A stretch of 64,000 nucleotides of DNA from Xanthomonas sp. 10-10 (GCF_040182365.1 NZ_CP144460.1:3844001-3908000); one strand, 5' to 3'; shown: positions 1 to 9,130, counted from the stretch's first letter. Program-made: numbers and translations. The notes: generated by a model not told the origin, from the sequence alone.

Positions 1-13
1 GGACACGCAGCCC

Positions 14-307
14 ATGCGGCTGGTGCCCTCGCCCACGTTCGATGTGGACAACCTGGACGTCGACCGTCGCCACAGGCCTCGCGTGGACGATCTGCCGCCG
101 CGTCCACCGCGCAAGGCGCGCACGCCAACGCGCTGCACGGTAGGTTATGCGTTCTACGATGCAGAACCCGGCCGGCCGCATAGCCAGCGGATTCCCAGCG
201 TGTGCTTGCGCGGGCTGTGGCTGGAGCAGTTGGGGTTTGCGGTTGGGTGCAAGCTGCAGATCACTGCGCGCGAGGGCGAGTTGGTGGTGACGGTGGTGGA
301 GCGCTGA
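14..307 (+). CDS. SymE-like type I toxin family protein
   Basis: The last 40 residues (RIPSVCLRGLWLEQLGF, then a short strand-rich tail ending in VVTVVE) match the SymE toxin domain, an AbrB-fold relative that in E. coli is SOS-induced and held down by an antisense RNA. The protein is 97 residues, with a Pro/Arg-rich N-terminal half and no signal peptide. The reading frame is open back to the window edge, so the true start may lie upstream; ATG at 14 is the first available. I cannot see an antisense RNA. It converges on colS across a REP-like repeat. Family assignment is fairly confident; toxicity is not shown. Confidence 0.6.
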   Translation: MRLVPSPTFDVDNLDVDRRHRPRVDDLPPRPPRKARTPTRCTVGYAFYDAEPGRPHSQRIPSVCLRGLWLEQLGFAVGCKLQITAREGELVVTVVER

Positions 308-370
308 GCTGGGTTTTGGGTGCGGTTGTTGTTTGGAGGCCCTCAGTGGGGAGGACGATATGTGTAACGC

Positions 371-396
371 CCTCGCGCACGAGTGCGCTCCTACAG
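371..396. repeat. REP-like palindromic repeat
   Basis: The stretch CCTCGCGCACGAGTGCGCTC followed by CTACAG contains the palindrome GCGCACGAGTGCGC. It resembles the short GTAGGAGCGCACTCGTGCGC-type extragenic palindromes common in Xanthomonas and Pseudomonas. It lies between the convergent symE-like gene and colS and could serve as a bidirectional terminator. Confidence 0.55.
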
Positions 397-412
397 AAAC
401 GAGCGTAGTTGG

Positions 413-1747
413 TTAGCGGTGGAATGCCAGTGTTGCTATGACGCCGCGTTGCTGGCCCGGGCGTACGCTGACGCGCCAGCCGTATAGGTCGCAGAGGCGG
501 CTGACGATCGACAGGCCGATGCCGCCGCCCTGCGAGTGGCCGGCGTGGGTGCCGCGGTAGCCGCGCTGGAACAGTTTGGCGGCATCCTCTTCGCTCAGGC
601 CGGGGCCGGAGTCGATCACTTCCACGCAGTCGCCGCGCACGCGCACGCGCACCTGGCCGTCCTGGGTGTACTTGACCGCATTGCCGATCAGGTTGCCCAG
701 CGCCACCGACAAGGCGGATTCGGGCGCATCGATGACCAGGTCGCGCTCGCCTTCCAGCAGCAGCTCCAGCGGTTTGCCGCCGAGCTGGGCGCGGTGCGCG
801 TCGATCAGCTGTTCGGCCACCTTGGCGACATTGCTGCTGCCTTGCCCGCGCTCGTTGCGCGAGAGCAGCAGCAACGAGCCGATCAGGTCACTGCATTGTT
901 GCTCGGCGCGCTGGATACGCTGCAGGCGTTGCAGCATCTTCTCGTCCAGGTTGGGCTTGGTGAGCAGCAGTTCGGTGGCGCCACGGATCACCGCCAGCGG
1001 GGTGCGCAATTCGTGGCTGACGTCGGCGTTGAACTCGCGGTCGCGCTGCACCACTTCGGTGAGGCGGGCCGAGTAATCGTCCAGCGCCTCGGCAAGCTGG
1101 CCCACTTCGTCATCCGGGAAGTGCGCGGCCAGCGGCTTGGGTTCGCTGGTGCCGCCGCGGTAGGCACGCAGGCGCGCGGCCAGGTCCGACACCGGGCGCA
1201 TCACCTTGGATGCGGACCACCAGCCGATCAACAACGAGAAGCCGCTGAACACCAGCACCGAGAGCATCAGCGTGCGCTTGAGCTGGATCTCGCCCTTGAG
1301 GGTCTGGGTCATGTCGTAGGCGAGGAAGAACCACTCGCTCGGTGTCTTGCGCACCGCCAGTTTGTACGAATACGCGTTGCCGCCGTCGTCCACGCCGGAG
1401 ATGGTATGGATGCCGTCGGGCAGTTGATACCACTCCGGCTGCTCCAGCCGCAGCGCATCGAACTTGTCGCTTTTGACCACGCGCCCGCGCATCTGCTGCA
1501 CCGGCAAATCCGGGTTACGCAGCGGGTCGGAATAGAACCGCTGCGCGAAGGCGTCGATATTGCGGTTCATTACGTCTTCGACCAGCTGGTTTTCCACGCG
1601 CGCACGCGCCCAGTTGGTGGCGAAGGCGAACAGCGTGGTCAGGCAGAACCCCAACAGCACGAACGACAGAATGATGCGGCTGCGCAGGCGCCGCCGGTAG
1701 CGGCCGCGCTTGCGCGCGGGCCGCAGGCCAATGGCACTCTCAGGCAT
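413..1747 (-). CDS. colS: Sensor histidine kinase ColS (VgrS-like)
   Basis: Inner-membrane histidine kinase, 444 residues from the ATG at 1747. TM1 is near residues 25-43 and TM2 near 160-178, with a periplasmic sensor between them, then HAMP, a phosphoacceptor H-box (NADVSHELRTPLAVIRG, His about 245), an N-box (NLIGNAVKYT) and glycine boxes (IDSGPGLS, GGIGLSIVSR). A longer frame begins with TTG at 1771, but the ATG overlaps the colR stop by 8 nt, which suggests translational coupling. The periplasmic part holds an ExxE motif (EQPE, about residues 102-105). Such a motif binds ferric iron in Xanthomonas VgrS, so iron sensing is a reasonable inference. It works with the adjacent ColR. Confidence 0.88.
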   Translation of the reverse strand: MPESAIGLRPARKRGRYRRRLRSRIILSFVLLGFCLTTLFAFATNWARARVENQLVEDVMNRNIDAFAQRFYSDPLRNPDLPVQQMRGRVVKSDKFDALRLEQPEWYQLPDGIHTISGVDDGGNAYSYKLAVRKTPSEWFFLAYDMTQTLKGEIQLKRTLMLSVLVFSGFSLLIGWWSASKVMRPVSDLAARLRAYRGGTSEPKPLAAHFPDDEVGQLAEALDDYSARLTEVVQRDREFNADVSHELRTPLAVIRGATELLLTKPNLDEKMLQRLQRIQRAEQQCSDLIGSLLLLSRNERGQGSSNVAKVAEQLIDAHRAQLGGKPLELLLEGERDLVIDAPESALSVALGNLIGNAVKYTQDGQVRVRVRGDCVEVIDSGPGLSEEDAAKLFQRGYRGTHAGHSQGGGIGLSIVSRLCDLYGWRVSVRPGQQRGVIATLAFHR

Positions 1748-2417
1748 CGGGCGAGGCGATGCGGTAGCCAATGCCGTGACGGGTCTGGATCATCGGCACG
1801 TCGAAAGGCTTGTCGACCACCGCGCGCAGACCGTGGATATGCACGCGCAGCGAATCCGAATCGGGCAATTCTTCGCCCCAGACGCGGGTTTCCAGCTCCT
1901 GGCGGGTAACCACGGCCGGCGATGCCTCCATCAACGCCTGCAGGATCTTCAGCGCGGTCGGGTTGAGCTGCAGCAGCTTGCCGCGGCGGCGCACCTCCAG
2001 CGTATCCAGGTTGTATTCCAGGTCGCCGGTTTCCAGCACGCGGGTGTGCACGCCCTTGCCACGACGCGACAGCGCGTTGAGGCGCACTTCCACTTCCTGC
2101 AGCGCGAACGGCTTGATCAGGTAGTCGTCGGCACCGGAGTCGAAACCGGCCAGCTTGTTGTCCAGCGAATCGCGCGCGGTCAGCATCAGCACCGGCGTCT
2201 GCTTGCGCGCTTCGTTGCGCAGCTTGCGACAGACCTCGATGCCGTCCATGCCGGGCAGGTTGAGATCGAGCACGATGGCGTCGAACTCGTGCACCACCGC
2301 CAGATGCAGGCCAGTGACGCCATCGGCGGCGAAATCCACAGTGTGGCCACGGTCTTCAAGATAGTCGCCCAGATTGGCGGCGATATCGCTGTTGTCTTCA
2401 ATTACTAGAATTCGCAC
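1740..2417 (-). CDS. colR: Response regulator ColR (OmpR family)
   Basis: DNA-binding response regulator of 225 residues. The receiver domain (1-120) has the acidic pair E7/D8, phosphoacceptor D51 in IVLDLNLPGMDG, T80 and K102 in LIKPF. The C-terminal half (about 125-220) is an OmpR/PhoB winged helix with LRVHIHGLRAVVDKPF and TRHGIGYRI. The start is GTG at 2417, with GAGG about 7 nt upstream. It is first in the operon and overlaps colS. In Xanthomonas this pair controls stress resistance, hrp genes and virulence, and as VgrR/VgrS iron homeostasis; that role comes from the literature, not from this sequence. Confidence 0.88.
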   Translation of the reverse strand: MRILVIEDNSDIAANLGDYLEDRGHTVDFAADGVTGLHLAVVHEFDAIVLDLNLPGMDGIEVCRKLRNEARKQTPVLMLTARDSLDNKLAGFDSGADDYLIKPFALQEVEVRLNALSRRGKGVHTRVLETGDLEYNLDTLEVRRRGKLLQLNPTALKILQALMEASPAVVTRQELETRVWGEELPDSDSLRVHIHGLRAVVDKPFDVPMIQTRHGIGYRIASPDA

Positions 2418-2435
2418 TGGAACCTCGTTGTTGGG

Positions 2436-2903
2436 TCACGTACCCGGCTGCCTCTGGACAGTTTGCCGTTGCATCCGCGTCAATTCGTCTTTGTTGCTTT
2501 CTCGGAGTCGGCGCCGTTCGGCCGCCGTCATGCATTGCGTCGTGGAAAGATTGGAGCCCACTGCACGCACACGCTGACAGATCATCCGGCTCTCTTCGCC
2601 TGCCTTGCTCAACAGTGCGTTGACCATGGCTTGATCATTGAACACCGCCATCTTTGACTCAGGCGTGAGTTCCCCTGGAGCAGGCCGGGACTGAAGTGCC
2701 GTTTCTATACGCTGCAGGGCCGACAGCACCCTGCTGCGATCCTCGGTACCGATCTCCGAATACTTATCGCCGCTCCTCAGGTCTACACGCACCTGTTCGG
2801 CCTGCTCGGCAAATGGGCGGGAAGCCTCCACATCCACAGCCTTCTTGTCGGCGGCAAAGGCAGGCAGCGCTGCGCACAGCAATATCAGCAGTAGTCCTTT
2901 CAT
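2436..2903 (-). CDS. Small secreted protein of unknown function
   Basis: 155 residues from the ATG at 2903. A longer open frame to 3035 crosses a hairpin terminator and is unlikely to be translated. The N-terminus is a signal peptide (MKGLLLILLCAALPAFA, cleavage before ADKK). The mature part is charged and helical, with two cysteines (MICQRV and TTQCM) that could pair in the periplasm, and ends in an Arg/Gln-rich tail. No domain is recognised. It lies 18 nt upstream of colR on the same strand, so cotranscription with colRS is possible. Confidence 0.6.
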   Translation of the reverse strand: MKGLLLILLCAALPAFAADKKAVDVEASRPFAEQAEQVRVDLRSGDKYSEIGTEDRSRVLSALQRIETALQSRPAPGELTPESKMAVFNDQAMVNALLSKAGEESRMICQRVRAVGSNLSTTQCMTAAERRRLRESNKDELTRMQRQTVQRQPGT

Positions 2904-2977
2904 GGCTTTACGCGTCGTTCCATCGGTGGTTGGTAGCTGAATGTAGACGTGAACCTCAATACCGGCAAGCCGTCCAT

Positions 2978-3010
2978 AAAAAGGCCCAAGTGCGACACCG
3001 CACTTGGGCC
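2978..3010 (-). terminator. Intrinsic terminator downstream of rimK
   Basis: A perfect 12-bp stem (GGCCCAAGTGCG paired across ACAC) is followed on the minus strand by five T residues. It lies about 115 nt beyond the rimK stop and separates rimK from the secreted-protein/colRS group. Confidence 0.85.
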
Positions 3011-3123
3011 AAAAGTTCATCCCGATCACCGTCACTGCCGAGAGCGGAGCTACGGTCGACAGAGGCTAGCGATCAAAGGATTATATTTTCGTTAATTTTC
3101 CGCTAAAAACAGTCTGCTACCGA

Positions 3124-3999
3124 TCAACGGGCCGATTGCTCCAGATGCTGAATGATGCTGGCGGCCACATCGACGCCGCAGACGCCTTCCACGCCTTCCA
3201 GGCCAGGGGTCGAATTGACCTCCAGTACCAGCGGCCCGCGCTTGGATCGGATGAGGTCGACGCCGGCGACCGCCAGGCCCAGCGCGCGCGCCGATCGCAC
3301 CGCCACCTGCTGCTCCTGCTCGGTAGCCTGGGCCACCGCAGCGGTGCCGCCAAGATGCAGGTTGGAGCGGAAGTCGCCCTCGGCCGCCTGACGGCGCATC
3401 GCTGCGACGACGCGGTCCCCGACCACGAAGCAGCGCAGGTCGGCGCCTTCGGCCTCGCCGATGAACTCCTGCACGATGAAATTGGCATAGAGCCCGCGCA
3501 GCGCTTCGACCACCCCACGCGAGGCGCTGGCCTTCTCGGTCAGGATCACCCCGGCGCCCTGGGCACCCTCGTTCAACTTCACCACATGCGGTGGCGGGCC
3601 GAGCATGGAGAGCAGGTCCTGGGTGTCGTCCGGGTTGTCGCCGAACACGGTGACCGGCATGTCGATGCCCTGCGCGGCCAGCAGTTGATGCGCACGCAGC
3701 TTGTCGCGCGAACGCAGGATGGCATCGGAGGGATTGGGCGTGTAGGTGCCCATGAACTCGAGCTGGCGCAGCACCGCGGTGGCATAGCGGGTCACCGAGG
3801 CGCCGATGCGTGGAATCACCGCATCGAAGCCGGTGATCGGCTTGCCCTTGTAGTGCAGGCTGAAGCCGTCGGCGGCGATGCGCATGTAGCAACGCAACGG
3901 GTCGAGGATGCGCACGGTATGGCCACGCTTGCGCCCGGCCTCGATGAGCCGCCGGGTCGAATACAGCTTGCTGTTGCGCGAAAGAATGGCGATTTTCAT
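3124..3999 (-). CDS. rimK: RimK-type ATP-grasp ligase
   Basis: ATP-dependent glutamate ligase; E. coli RimK adds glutamates to the C-terminus of ribosomal protein S6. 291 residues from the ATG at 3999, chosen because [21 protein letters not shown] aligns with the E. coli start; another ATG at 4029 would add ten residues. The N-terminal pre-ATP-grasp domain (1-95) precedes the ATP-grasp core, with [32 protein letters not shown] and the Mg-binding end [13 protein letters not shown]. Length fits the family (about 300). It has its own downstream terminator and is divergent from glgX. Confidence 0.88.
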   Translation of the reverse strand: MKIAILSRNSKLYSTRRLIEAGRKRGHTVRILDPLRCYMRIAADGFSLHYKGKPITGFDAVIPRIGASVTRYATAVLRQLEFMGTYTPNPSDAILRSRDKLRAHQLLAAQGIDMPVTVFGDNPDDTQDLLSMLGPPPHVVKLNEGAQGAGVILTEKASASRGVVEALRGLYANFIVQEFIGEAEGADLRCFVVGDRVVAAMRRQAAEGDFRSNLHLGGTAAVAQATEQEQQVAVRSARALGLAVAGVDLIRSKRGPLVLEVNSTPGLEGVEGVCGVDVAASIIQHLEQSAR

Positions 4000-4518
4000 C
4001 GCAGCAGGAACACGGCGCGGCCTGGACATGGTCGAAGTCTGATGACGAGGTGACCCAAGTCCGTACGCCTGCCGGCCGACCGCGCGTGCGGGCGCGCTGG
4101 ACCCTGCTCGCGACGATGGAACTGGTATGCGACGGCCCCGAGGATGGAGAGGCGATGGCGCCCCGGCATGTGTTGCAACGACGCAAGGCTGCGCTGCCCC
4201 AACCGGTTCGATGCTAGCAGGGCGTACCCGCGGCCCTCAAGCAATCGGCAGCTGCGTTGCATGCGCCAACACGCGTTGTCATGCAGCCAAGGCTCGGACC
4301 GAAGGCAGGTCACCGCAGTAATCAGTCATGAGCGGCGAACGCTGCGGCCGCGACAAGCGAACGCCGCAGTTGTGCCATGTCATCGCAGCTGCCTCGCGCC
4401 ATGCCTCGACCTTGCGCCCTCACACCGCACCCGTGTTGCCGTGACGCGTCTTGCACAGCGGAAACCGCAATGCTTGAGCCCCCTCAATGCCGGCATGCCG
4501 GCGCACCCGAGACTCTCA
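4000..4518. other. Intergenic region rimK/glgX
   Basis: About 520 bp between divergent rimK and glgX. Only short out-of-family reading frames cross it and none has a convincing start. The promoters of both genes must lie here, but I see no clear -35/-10 pair, repeat or RNA structure. Confidence 0.5.
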
Positions 4519-6651
4519 ATGCGACGTCCAGCAAGCGCGGCCTATGCCAATCCCTCCCGCATCCGCCAGGGGCGTCCGTTCCCCCGCGGCGCCGTCTTCG
4601 ATGGCAAGGGCACAAATTTTGCGCTGTTTTCCGCGCATGCCACCCGTGTGGAACTGTGCCTGTTCGACGAACAGGGCAACGAAACACGCGTGGACCTGCC
4701 CGAGTACACCAATGAAATCTGGCATGGCTATCTGCCCGATGCCAAGCCGGGGCAGCGCTATGGTTACCGCGTGCATGGACCGTATGCGCCGACCGAAGGT
4801 CACCGCTTCAATCACAACAAGCTGTTGCTGGACCCGTACGCACGCGAGCTCGAAGGCGATCTGATCTGGGCCGACGAGCTCTATGGCTACACCGTCGGCC
4901 ATCCGGACGGCGACCTGAGCTTCGATGAGCGCGACAGCGCGCCATTCATGCCCAAATGCGTGGTGGTCGAAGACACCTACGATTGGGGCGACGATGCGCG
5001 CCTGCTCAAGCCGTGGAACGAAACGGTCATCTACGAAACCCACGTGCGCGGCTACACCATGCGTCATGCGCAGGTGCCTGAGGCCGTGCGCGGCACCTTC
5101 GCAGGTCTGGCCCAACCGCAGGTACTGCAATACATCAAGGACCTGGGCATCACTGCCGTCGAGCTCTTGCCGGTACACGCGTATCTGGATGATCAGCATT
5201 TGCTGGACAAGGGGCTGCGCAATTACTGGGGCTACAACACCATCGGCTTTTTTGCGCTGAAGTCGCGCTATCTGTCCAGCGGCCACCGCGACGAGTTCCG
5301 CGACATGGTCAAGGCCATGCACAAGCAGGGCCTGGAAGTGATCCTGGACGTGGTCTACAACCACACCGCCGAAGGCAGCGAATTGGGGCCAACCCTGTCG
5401 TTCAAGGGCATCGACAACGCCAGTTATTACCGGCTTGCCGAAGACAAGCGCTATTACATCAACGACACCGGCACCGGCAACACGCTCAATCTGAGCAATT
5501 CGCGGGTGATCCAGTTCGTCAACGATTCGCTGCGCTATTGGGCCGGCGAAATGCACGTGGACGGTTTCCGCTTCGATCTGGCCACCATCCTGGGGCGTGA
5601 GCCGAGCGGTTTCGACCAGCGCGGCGGTTTTCTGGACGCCTGCAATCAGGACCCGCTGCTGTCGGAAGTCAAACTCATCGCCGAACCTTGGGATTGCGGC
5701 CCGGGCGGCTACCAGGTGGGTCATTTCCCGCCGGGCTGGTCGGAGTGGAACGACAAGTTCCGCGACAATGCGCGCGAGTTCTGGAAGGGCGAGGATGGCA
5801 AGCTGGCCGAGTTCGCGACTCGCTTCACCGGCTCGGCCGATCTGTTCGATCGCCGCGGCCGCCGTCCTTGGGCCTCGGTCAACTTCATCACCGCGCATGA
5901 CGGTTTTACCCTGCGCGATCTGGTGAGCTACAACGAAAAGCACAACAGCGACAACGGCGAAGACAACCGCGACGGATCGTCCAACGACGGCTCCTGCAAT
6001 TACGGCGAAGAAGGCGAGACCGACAACGCCGACATCCTGCAAATTCGCGAGCGGCAAATGAAGAATCTGCTTGCGACGCTGCTGCTGTCGCAGGGCACGC
6101 CGATGATGCTCAGCGGCGATGAGCGCGCACAGTCCCAGGGCGGCAACAACAACACCTATTGCCAGGACAACGAAATCACCTGGCTGGATTGGGAAAACGA
6201 CCCGACCGATGGCCGGCTCACCCAATTCGTCAAGGCATTGACCGCGCTGCGCAAGCGCTACCCGATTCTGTCGCGTGGCCGCTTCCTCAATGGGCAATAC
6301 AACGAAGAAGCCGGCCTGCGCGATCTCACCTGGCTCAATCCCGGTGGCACCGAGATGGACGATGCGCATTGGACCGATGCCGGTGCGCGCTCGATTGGCC
6401 TGCTGCTCGAAGGCAAGGCGCAAACCTCGGGCGTCAAGGAACTGGCCAACGACGACACCTTGCTGATCGTCATCAACGCCTATCACGAGGGCGTGACCTT
6501 CACCCTGCCCGCCACCGATGAGCCGGTGCATTGGAAGCTAGTGCTATCGACTGATGAAGCGCTGGAAGTGGACATGATGCCGGCGGGCGCCAGCGAATTC
6601 CTGGCACCGCCACGCAGCGTGTCGGTCTTCGAGTGCAAGAGCGATCAGTAA
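4519..6651 (+). CDS. glgX: Glycogen debranching enzyme (isoamylase type)
   Basis: Hydrolyses alpha-1,6 branches of glycogen or limit dextrins in the cytoplasm. 710 residues from the ATG at 4519; the frame runs open further upstream but without family-like sequence. An N-terminal CBM48 (GAVFDGKGTNFALFSAHA) is followed by a GH13 barrel with the usual regions: VVYNHTAEG, DGFRFDLATI (nucleophile Asp), IAEPWDCG (acid/base Glu) and FITAHDGFTL (transition-state Asp). A C-terminal beta domain follows. Length is within the GlgX/TreX range (650-720). Here it stands alone, without other glg or tre genes, and is followed by a strong terminator. Confidence 0.92.
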   Translation: MRRPASAAYANPSRIRQGRPFPRGAVFDGKGTNFALFSAHATRVELCLFDEQGNETRVDLPEYTNEIWHGYLPDAKPGQRYGYRVHGPYAPTEGHRFNHNKLLLDPYARELEGDLIWADELYGYTVGHPDGDLSFDERDSAPFMPKCVVVEDTYDWGDDARLLKPWNETVIYETHVRGYTMRHAQVPEAVRGTFAGLAQPQVLQYIKDLGITAVELLPVHAYLDDQHLLDKGLRNYWGYNTIGFFALKSRYLSSGHRDEFRDMVKAMHKQGLEVILDVVYNHTAEGSELGPTLSFKGIDNASYYRLAEDKRYYINDTGTGNTLNLSNSRVIQFVNDSLRYWAGEMHVDGFRFDLATILGREPSGFDQRGGFLDACNQDPLLSEVKLIAEPWDCGPGGYQVGHFPPGWSEWNDKFRDNAREFWKGEDGKLAEFATRFTGSADLFDRRGRRPWASVNFITAHDGFTLRDLVSYNEKHNSDNGEDNRDGSSNDGSCNYGEEGETDNADILQIRERQMKNLLATLLLSQGTPMMLSGDERAQSQGGNNNTYCQDNEITWLDWENDPTDGRLTQFVKALTALRKRYPILSRGRFLNGQYNEEAGLRDLTWLNPGGTEMDDAHWTDAGARSIGLLLEGKAQTSGVKELANDDTLLIVINAYHEGVTFTLPATDEPVHWKLVLSTDEALEVDMMPAGASEFLAPPRSVSVFECKSDQ

Positions 6652-6669
6652 CGCTTGAACGGTCGACAG

Positions 6670-6706
6670 GCTCGCTGCCACCAGCATGGTGGACAGCGAG
6701 CTTTTT
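6670..6706 (+). terminator. Intrinsic terminator of glgX
   Basis: The stem GCTCGCTG...CAGCGAGC, with an inner CACCA/TGGTG pairing, is followed by five T residues and lies 19 nt after the glgX stop. Confidence 0.85.
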
Positions 6707-7196
6707 AATGCGCGCCGGGATGCTCGCGGAGCGACAGCGTGCGAGATGCGGTTATCAGATGCGGTGCAACTCCCGCATTGACAGCACCAACATCAATTCC
6801 CAAATACAACTGCGACAGTTTTCTTCGCGAATGCGTCAGCCAGGCTATGGCCGAATTCGTTAGAGTCTACATATCTCCCGCTGCCGCCAGACATGCGAGC
6901 AACGCGACGGGAAGCGGATCGACACGTCTGGCGACTGACGATTGGCGATCAACAACTGGGCGTAATGCCTTCACACTGGCCATGTTGCGCCTGCAGCTTG
7001 AATCCGTCACCGGCTCCCGCCAGGACGATGCGCATCACGATCCGTTCGCTTCCATGCATTGTCTGTGGCCGTGATGACGAACGTACAACCGGACGAACGC
7101 GCACGGCGAAACGCTGCATACGGCATCAAGTGATCACGCGGCTAACCGACTCGACCCGGATCCAAGAACCCACGAGCACGCCAAACCGGCGACAAC
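6707..7196. other. Intergenic region glgX/H-NS
   Basis: About 490 bp between convergent genes. Base composition is slightly lower in GC than the neighbours. No supported gene, tRNA or repeat is seen. Confidence 0.45.
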
Positions 7197-7589
7197 TCAC
7201 CCTGGATAGAGCGGGAAACGCTTGTCCGGATGCTTGGACTTCCATTCCTTATAAGAGCTGGTGCCTTCCCAGGCCTTGAATGCACGCGGCGTGCGGCCAC
7301 GGCCGGACCAGGTTTCGCCGGAATGCGGAAGCCAGTATTTGGCAACCACCTCGCCGGTGGACGACAGCGGGCCCTTGGACTTGCCGGTCATGGCGAGCGA
7401 GGCGATCTGGGATTTCTGCTTCGCGTTGAAGCGGCTACCGAACTGGGTGAGCACCTCGACGACCTGGTCGAAGGCTTCCAGGGTCTGGGCATACTTGAGC
7501 TGCGCCTCTTCCTGCTCGAGCTTGCGCAACTCTTCCAGCAGTTGGGCTTTGGCGGCGGCAGAGGGTGAAGCGGGCGGAACCTGGCGCAT
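7197..7589 (-). CDS. H-NS family DNA-binding protein (Xrv-like)
   Basis: Histone-like nucleoid protein, 130 residues. Residues about 12-60 form a charged helical oligomerisation region (KAQLLEELRKLEQEEAQLKY). The C-terminal domain carries the H-NS-type DNA-binding motif WSGRGRTPRAFKAW. The basic linker between them (MTGKSKGPLSSTG) is typical. Xanthomonas has several of these (XrvA, XrvB, XrvC) that tune hrp and virulence genes; which paralogue this is cannot be decided from sequence alone. ATG at 7589. Confidence 0.8.
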   Translation of the reverse strand: MRQVPPASPSAAAKAQLLEELRKLEQEEAQLKYAQTLEAFDQVVEVLTQFGSRFNAKQKSQIASLAMTGKSKGPLSSTGEVVAKYWLPHSGETWSGRGRTPRAFKAWEGTSSYKEWKSKHPDKRFPLYPG

Positions 7590-7678
7590 TGACGAAACTG
7601 AGGTTTGGGCGGGTCAGCGAGTATTGCCCCTGCGCCGGCTAGCGTAAAGCGTCCAGGCCGCGCCGGGTCTGCTGGCGC

Positions 7679-8071
7679 TCAGCGATGACGCAGCAAGGCG
7701 TGCTCGCGGGCCATGGTCAGCACCGGCCCAATGCGCCCTGCCCGGATCAGCTCGCTGCAGTGTTTGCCGACAAATTCGACCCTGGGCGCGGTGAACCACT
7801 GCACCACCCGGTCCAGCTGTCCGGCGTTGATCGACCACGCGTGACAGACCGCCTCGCCGAGCTCCTCCACCCCGACCAGGCCGATCTGGCGAATCTGATC
7901 GGCGTCGAGCCTGAACATCTCAAGCACCTTACCGGCGTCGTCCGGCGTGCCGCACGTACTCGCCTGATCCGCCGGCCCGGTGCGATAGGCAATGGAGGCC
8001 GCGCGCGCCGACTCTGCACGGCGCATGCCTTTCATCAACGCACCGATCAGCTGGGAGTGAGTAGTGGTCAT
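7679..8071 (-). CDS. Conserved hypothetical protein
   Basis: 130 residues, ATG at 8071, no signal peptide or membrane segment. The sequence is mixed and helical, with three cysteines (STCGTPDD, EAVCHAW, GKHCSEL). It lies just upstream of the H-NS-like gene on the same strand (89 nt gap), so they may share a transcript. I do not recognise the family. Composition and codon use look like a real gene. Confidence 0.55.
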   Translation of the reverse strand: MTTTHSQLIGALMKGMRRAESARAASIAYRTGPADQASTCGTPDDAGKVLEMFRLDADQIRQIGLVGVEELGEAVCHAWSINAGQLDRVVQWFTAPRVEFVGKHCSELIRAGRIGPVLTMAREHALLRHR

Positions 8072-8587
8072 GGTGTCCGCTCAATGATGCAGTCACTATG
8101 GTGGACATGCGAAGCGTTCTCAATCAGGAGGTTCCTGACCCTGAGGAAGAAAAAGCCGAAGCTGTGGCGCACTTTTACAGTGAGTAAGCGCCTGCAATCG
8201 ATGTCATTGGCAGCACCCATCGCAGCGATAGAGACCAGCTTGGGATTGCCGCATCGCGCAAGGCCGCCGACACCGGTCGAATCGTCCCGGCAGGAGGCAC
8301 CGACCTGATCGCCGCGCATAAAAGGGGCTAACAGCACGGCTGTGCTCACCGCACGGCTGGCGCGCGGGCGCGGCCGGTGCTCGCACGGCAGTACTGCTAG
8401 TGCATTCGGGTTCTGAGCGCGCCACCCCACACCCACCTGACAACCACTCGCCACGTTTGTTAGCCGCTGCAGAATCAAATCAGCCTGTATCTGCCATCGT
8501 GATATCCGAGACCGCGCCTGCAGCACGTGCAATGCGGCGAACCGGCCTTGTGGAACCCGCGACATCCCGCAGCGTCGTTGCAACGCA
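8072..8587. other. Intergenic region without supported gene
   Basis: About 515 bp. A 26-codon ATG frame at 8107-8187 (+) encodes an acidic peptide (EVPDPEEEKAEAVAHFYSE), and a 181-codon minus frame spans most of the gap. Neither has a domain or convincing codon bias, so I leave both out. Confidence 0.4.
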
Positions 8588-9130
8588 TCACCGCACCAAC
8601 GACTGCTCCACATCCTTCAACATGCGCCCGTAAGACGCCCGCTCTGCTGCACTGAGAAAGCCTTGCTCGCGCACAAGCCTGGGAACGTCCGCAGCAACCT
8701 TCGACAGGTAAGCGGTCAGTTTTTTCGCGCGTACGGGCGTCATCGATTTGCTCTTGCGCGCATCCGCAATCGCACTGCGCAAGGTCTCCACGCGCTCGGC
8801 AAAATACAGTTGCTGCGCCTGATTGACGCGCCAATGGTCATCGGCCGGTCCGGCTTCGAGGCCACTGCCACGCACCGATTGAATGAAGGCCTGATCGGCG
8901 CTGAAGGACCCAACCAATGCAGCGGCGCGCCTGCCCTGCAGAAGCGATGGATCCACTTCCACCGCGCATCCGGTTACGTGGGCCAGCTGCTGCAAACGCT
9001 CGTCGAGCCGCTGTGCAGGCAGCGAGACAGCAAACGGCCCGGGCTGGCAGGCGGCGACGACCGGCCCCGCACAAACGATGGAACCCAGCGCAACGATAAT
9101 TGAGGGCAGCCGATGGCGAACGACAGACAT
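8588..9130 (-). CDS. Orphan STN-domain periplasmic protein
   Basis: 180 residues from the ATG at 9130. A signal peptide (IIVALGSIVCAGPVVAA) is followed by an STN domain (secretin/TonB N-terminal short domain, about residues 30-95): FAVSLPAQRLDERLQQLAHV, then VEVDPSLLQGR, then AFIQSVRGSGLEA. STN domains normally sit at the N-terminus of FecA-type receptors, where they pass a signal to FecR, or on secretins. Here no barrel follows, only a helical charged tail (ADARKSKSMTPVRAKKL). No fecI/fecR genes are nearby. A periplasmic signalling or assembly adaptor is possible; function unknown. Confidence 0.6.
   Translation of the reverse strand: MSVVRHRLPSIIVALGSIVCAGPVVAACQPGPFAVSLPAQRLDERLQQLAHVTGCAVEVDPSLLQGRRAAALVGSFSADQAFIQSVRGSGLEAGPADDHWRVNQAQQLYFAERVETLRSAIADARKSKSMTPVRAKKLTAYLSKVAADVPRLVREQGFLSAAERASYGRMLKDVEQSLVR

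Noticed and set aside
536..1909. 457-codon plus-strand frame opposite colS, and similar long frames opposite glgX, estA, TonB receptors, GH2, cysNC and cysJ
   Set aside because: Mirror frames caused by high GC; His/Arg/Ala-rich translations with no domains, and the opposite strand carries clear families.
2904..3035. Longer start for the secreted protein at 3035
   Set aside because: It would run through the rimK terminator and hide a clean signal peptide that begins at 2903.
4144..4518. 125-codon N-terminal extension of GlgX
   Set aside because: Cys/Arg-rich translation unlike any GlgX; the family sequence begins just after the ATG at 4519.
8107..8187. 26-codon acidic peptide frame
   Set aside because: Unlike the SWYIWY peptide it has no matching ribosome site and no modifying enzyme beside it.
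8068..8613. 181-codon minus frame in the gap before the STN gene
   Set aside because: Low-complexity Arg/Cys-rich product, overlaps neighbouring starts, no domain or ribosome site.
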